A program made the translations under genes and the position numbers. A stretch of DNA of 64,000 bases from Sclerurus mexicanus (lineage: Eukaryota > Chordata > Aves > Passeriformes > Furnariidae), in contig VWZF01006909.1 of the NCBI GenBank assembly GCA_013396755.1, positions 186,950-250,949 of the forward strand, read 5' to 3'. Position 1 is the stretch's first letter; each line of letters opens with the position of its first letter. Below, one piece after another: positions 61,977-64,000 of the stretch. The notes below the pieces were generated by a model, which saw only the letters and a list, made by a program, of their open reading frames with translations, did no database searches and was not told where the DNA came from.

Positions 61977-64000
61977 CTGGAATACAAGAACGTAAACGTG
62001 ACATTAGCTTGAGTCTATCTCCAAGCACGCAATTAATAACGAAAACCCTGTGCACTTGCAGCCACGCTGACAGCCAAGGGCTCCATCCAAGCCAGGTCTG
62101 GGTGCATTGGACACTGGTACAGACCGGGGTTGGTAGCCTACACTCCTGATGTGGTGCCACAAAAGCTGTCAGCCAGGAGCCCACCACCAGCCCACTGTGG
62201 ACCTCCATGAAAAAGGGGCAGAGAGTCCCACAGAACGCTTTTTTTTCGAGGGAGACCTACACAGAGTTCTCCCAACACCATCCCACATCAACCTGATGAA
62301 CAAAACACATCTTCTTCACCAAGGACGTGTGGGTAGCTGTGAGGCACCAGAGCGATCTTGGCAAGGTGCACAACTTCCATAGGTTCCACCTCTATTCCCA
62401 TATAGGAGGATGAGGAGGGAAATAAGACCCACAGCTCAGCTCTTCTGCCTGCCAAGGGGATGGCAGCCAAAGATCCAGCCCTTGGCCACGGCTCCGTGGG
62501 AGCTTAGTGAGGCAAGAGCACCCAGGAGATGCACCAAAGGCACCTTAAGCCCCAGCACAAGGATCACACAAGCAAGACTGGGTTACACCAAGAGCTCTCC
62601 TGGGGTTTCTCTACTTCATCACCTGAAATGCCTCCTTAGGTGCTCTACGATGAGCACAGAGCACCTCTCAGTGCTCCTCAGCTAGCAGAGAACATTGACA
62701 CAGCTCTTCTGCCAGGGAAAGGGCTCAGGCACGGGTCCTCCAATGCCATCTCCACGCATAAGGGTGTGTTCTGCCTCCCAGCATCCCCCCAGCGGTGCCA
62801 AGAGAAGATGAGAGTGGGAATTCAGAGGTTTTAGCCACTGTTTCTGCCCCATAGGAAGCCAATCAGAGGATGGTTGCTCTTTTCCCCTAAGTCAGGAATC
62901 AGGGTGTGTTAGTTCTATCAAGTGTCCCACAGAACCTTTGAAAACATTCTCGCTCTGTTCAAGCTCTGCAGGACAACACCAGTGTGCCCAAAAATGAGTT
63001 CAACATGAGAGATTCATAGAGGGTAGACACTCCAGCAGCATCAGGTGATGGTCGAGATGCAGGGACGCTGTGCCCTCCTGCGTGCTGGCAGACAGGAGGG
63101 TGCAGGGGTAAAGGAGGGATAACACATCATCATGCTCCCAGCTCTTCCATACGAGTCCCCGTGAACCCCCTGCCTGACCGTGTGGAGCTCAGGGCTCTTT
63201 GGTGCCCTTGGCAGGGTGTGCAGGTGCACATGAAGCAGCACCTGGGGCAGGGGGGCCAGCTGTTCAAACGCACTGTGACCCCCCATTCCCAAACCCCTGC
63301 CGACCCCGAGGCACACGGGGCCGCGTGACAGTGCACGTCACTGTCACAAACCACAGACACACCTGCTGTTGTAGAAAGGCACCAACAAAACCAAGGCTGC
63401 GACCAAGCTGGGAAAAGCCAAGCCAGCTAAGATACAGAAACGCAGCTTTTTTAGTACCATTGTAAACGTTTTGTCAAAGTAAGACCCCGTCAGAAACCTT
63501 GGTCGGGTGTGCTGTGTTGCAGCTGCCGGTGTGGGAGCCAAAACAAAGAGGGCAGGGTGAGAGAAGCCCTGCAGCCAAATCCAGAGACTCCCTCATCAAT
63601 GTCAGCCCAGCCTGGAAACACAGATCATTATTTCGGAATCGTGTCAAAGCAACTGCAGATTTGGTTGAGGTCTTTTTCATTAAACAGTTACTTGAAAAAA
63701 AACTACAAAATCGTTGTGTGTCCCTGGGCAGGCAGCAGAGAAAACTGAAGTCTGCCGACAGGAAAAGTCATCACCACAGCAGTCCAGTACACACAGAGAG
63801 AAAAATATCAGGTTAGTAGAAAATACAAAAAAAAAAAAAATAGCAGAAAAATACCAGATTAATCAGTAGAAAATTTAAACAAACCCTGGCAGATTAGAGC
63901 CAGAGTAAGAGAATGTAGAGGATTCCTCTACCCACAAAGCTGCATCAGCTGCTTATGCCAGTGGATTCAGCTTGCTAAGCCCGGTAAAGGTATGGATTAG
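61977..64000 (-). other. PHF2: PHF2 intron 1 (partial)
   Basis: This stretch lies upstream of exon 2 and holds no recognisable exon. The expected first exon, with the PHD-finger start and a CpG-rich promoter, is not present before base 64000. I see an A-run near 63828-63840 and otherwise unique sequence without repeats I recognise. Confidence 0.8.

Noticed and set aside
63000..64000. Search for PHF2 exon 1 at the right edge
   Set aside because: No PHD-finger start codons and no CpG-rich promoter were found, so exon 1 must lie outside the window.

Overview
This window is vertebrate nuclear DNA, almost certainly from a bird and possibly a passerine. The basis is about 19 clear CR1 LINE tails ending in the avian ATTCTRTG-type octamer, a compact gene with mostly 0.2-6 kb introns, and a multi-exon protein that reads as the histone-demethylase-family gene PHF2. 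No bacterial, viral or plasmid genes were seen.

The right-hand part (about 24.0 kb to the end) is PHF2 on the minus strand. Exons 2 to 22 can be placed to the base. All junctions have AG acceptors and GT donors and the phases fit, giving 1029 whole codons plus the stop. Exon 1 (translation start, first part of the PHD finger, promoter) lies beyond base 64000. If exon 1 supplies the usual 32 residues plus two bases, the protein is about 1062 residues. The iron-site residues then fall at His249, Asp251 and Tyr321, the numbering known for human PHF2. Exon 2 completes the PHD finger, exons 6-9 carry the JmjC fold, exon 12 carries a Lys/Pro-rich linker, and exons 13-22 carry a low-complexity basic and acidic tail that ends in a strongly basic C terminus.

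The left-hand part (1 to about 24.0 kb) lies downstream of PHF2. I see no protein-coding gene there. It holds CR1 copies (one nested inside another), short simple repeats, a CpG-rich patch about 0.7 kb past the PHF2 end, and several unique AT-rich stretches that look like candidate conserved non-coding elements. In mammals the next gene in this direction is the homeobox gene BARX1, so these could be long-range enhancers. That is inference only.

The most concrete anomaly is at 24.25-26.18 kb. Four segments occur twice, exactly, and are bounded by single N bases. A piece of about 450 bases that belongs in the PHF2 3' UTR appears to have been placed in the last intron. This is best read as an assembly error, not biology. 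I found no undescribed biological system in this window.
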